Source of the DNA: Gordonia jacobaea
GTDB taxonomy: Bacteria > Actinomycetota > Actinomycetes > Mycobacteriales > Mycobacteriaceae
Direction: 5' to 3'
Length of the DNA stretch: 64,000 bases
NCBI RefSeq assembly: GCF_001186365.1
Contig: NZ_LDTZ01000017.1
Span: 372,001 to 436,000 of the forward strand
Part shown: piece after piece, positions 63,132-64,000 of the stretch
How the letters are laid out: each line of letters opens with the position of its first letter
How positions within the stretch are numbered: position 1 is the stretch's first letter
Made by a program: the position numbers and the translations under genes
The notes under the pieces: generated by a model
Seen by the model: only the letters and a program-made list of their open reading frames with translations
What the model was told of the DNA's origin: nothing
The model's database searches: none

Positions 63132-64000
63132 ATGCGCGGGGTTGTCACTTCCGGACTCGCGGTGTGCGCCGCGGCCCTACTGCTGACCCCCGGCACCGCC
63201 GGTGCGGCTTCGCAGGGCGCGCAGGGTCCCGTCCGGCTCCCCACGGTTCAATTGCCCAGGTCCTGGTACGAGCCGACGCCGATCCGGGACAAACCCAGCT
63301 GGCTCCCGCAGGGTCTCGGAGAAGACTCGACGGTGCTCCTCATCCCCGGCACCAGCGACTTCACACCGATCAGCTCGACGGCGATCGGCGGCGCAGGCTC
63401 CCCGATGGGAGGCGACCAGTACGGCCGCACGGTCGACGTCGGGTTCTACGACGCACCGCATGGCGCGGGCTCCTACAATCCGAAAATCCCTGTCGTGCAA
63501 TACCCTGCGGCATTCGGAGTCGTAGTCGGCAATAAGAAGTTCGATCTCACCGGCAACGGCACCTACAACGATTCGGTCGACATCGGTACCGCCGACGGGG
63601 TCGCTGACGCCGAGCGGGCATGGGTTGATCGCGGTAAATCGGGCACCATCGTTCTCAATGGCTACTCGCAGAGCGGGCCCATCGCGATGAACGTCGCCTA
63701 CAAACTCCACCAGAAGTACTTGGCGGGAGACGCGGATGCGATCCCGGACGCCGACGTCGTCGTGGTGGTCGGCGCCGACTCGCGATTTCCCAACACCGGC
63801 ATCGAAACGGTCATACCCAGCGTCATCCCCGGTGCCTACACGAACGGTCCGCGCGACGAATCGAGTACCGGCGACATTCGGGTCATTTCCTACTGCGTGC
63901 GCGGAGACTCGGTGTGCGGCTTGGGAAATCCGCTCGCGCACCCGTTGACCTCCGCCTTCTACTTCTTGCCCGGCGCTACGATCCACGGCCAAAAGGGCAA
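63132..64000 (+). CDS. Secreted PE-PPE-domain (alpha/beta-hydrolase) protein, 3' end outside window
   Basis: 289 codons are visible from the ATG at 63132; the frame is still open at the window edge. A signal peptide ends near residue 26 (TPGTAGAAS). The hydrolase has LLIPGTSDFTP, the nucleophile elbow NGYSQSGPIAMNVAY and VVVVVGADSRFPNTG, the pattern of PE-PPE (PF08237) esterases of Mycobacteriales, here without PE or PPE regions. A Cys pair (YCVRGDSVCG) may form a disulfide. These enzymes hydrolyse short esters outside the cell. Confidence 0.82.
   Translation, partial: MRGVVTSGLAVCAAALLLTPGTAGAASQGAQGPVRLPTVQLPRSWYEPTPIRDKPSWLPQGLGEDSTVLLIPGTSDFTPISSTAIGGAGSPMGGDQYGRTVDVGFYDAPHGAGSYNPKIPVVQYPAAFGVVVGNKKFDLTGNGTYNDSVDIGTADGVADAERAWVDRGKSGTIVLNGYSQSGPIAMNVAYKLHQKYLAGDADAIPDADVVVVVGADSRFPNTGIETVIPSVIPGAYTNGPRDESSTGDIRVISYCVRGDSVCGLGNPLAHPLTSAFYFLPGATIHGQKG

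Overview
The window is high-GC actinobacterial DNA from a mycolic-acid-containing bacterium (order Mycobacteriales; a Gordonia-like genus fits best, but the genus cannot be fixed from sequence alone). Markers for this are two secreted Ag85-type mycolyltransferases, a DUF3068/PorA-type membrane protein, a PE-PPE-domain esterase, a DUF222-HNH nuclease, CitA-type citrate synthase, and two operators that fit the KstR steroid regulon. I annotate about 65 protein genes, one of them a clear pseudogene, and see no tRNA, rRNA, CRISPR array or insertion sequence.

Layout. 0-6.4 kb: the end of a carotenoid locus (CruF-type protein and a CrtA-like monooxygenase), an iron-linked siderophore-interacting flavoprotein, a mycolyltransferase, a ferredoxin-reductase-like flavoprotein, a CtaG-like membrane protein and a thioredoxin. 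6.4-12.6 kb: a TetR-controlled kinase-like gene pair, an OPT transporter, a PPOX-fold enzyme and a DJ-1/PfpI protein. 12.7-18.5 kb: an amino-acid-oxidase-like enzyme, a DUF222-HNH nuclease overlapping a small unknown gene, a P-loop ATPase, a ribokinase-like sugar kinase and a PHA-synthase-like hydrolase. 18.5-26.5 kb: a thioredoxin-reductase-like protein without its cysteine pair, then a forward run with NDH-2, a multidrug-type permease, a CoA-binding protein, an OhrR-like MarR regulator and a 2-oxoglutarate/Fe oxygenase.

26.6-28.1 kb is a small, AT-richer accessory segment flanked by two imperfect direct copies of the 3' end of the citrate synthase gene next to it. 28.1-33.4 kb is a citrate/aconitate neighbourhood: two divergent citrate synthases (one fused to a DNA-binding domain, with a palindrome between them), trans-aconitate methyltransferase, RNase HI, a 2-hydroxyacid dehydrogenase and a frameshifted gluconokinase. 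33.4-41.7 kb has a MerR-aldo/keto reductase pair, an SDR behind a KstR-like box, an AbiEi-like protein and a heterodimeric ABC exporter. 41.8-43.7 kb encodes an encapsulin nanocompartment with its DyP peroxidase cargo.

43.8-50.1 kb: a KstD-like flavoprotein, the second mycolyltransferase with a strong terminator, the DUF3068 protein and an ABC1 kinase. 50.2-59.8 kb is a metal-resistance region: an NmtR/SmtB-type ArsR repressor with an MFS permease and a perfect operator, a CopB ATPase, NadB, a Cys/His-motif protein, then csoR-copZ-copA, with three CsoR-like boxes. 59.9-64 kb: a KstD-like flavoprotein and a membrane-anchored molybdopterin oxidoreductase divergent around a near-perfect KstR box, then a PE-PPE esterase cut by the window edge. 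A family of CTCGATCAGCGG / CTCAACCAGCGG intergenic repeats sits only between convergent genes, at three places.
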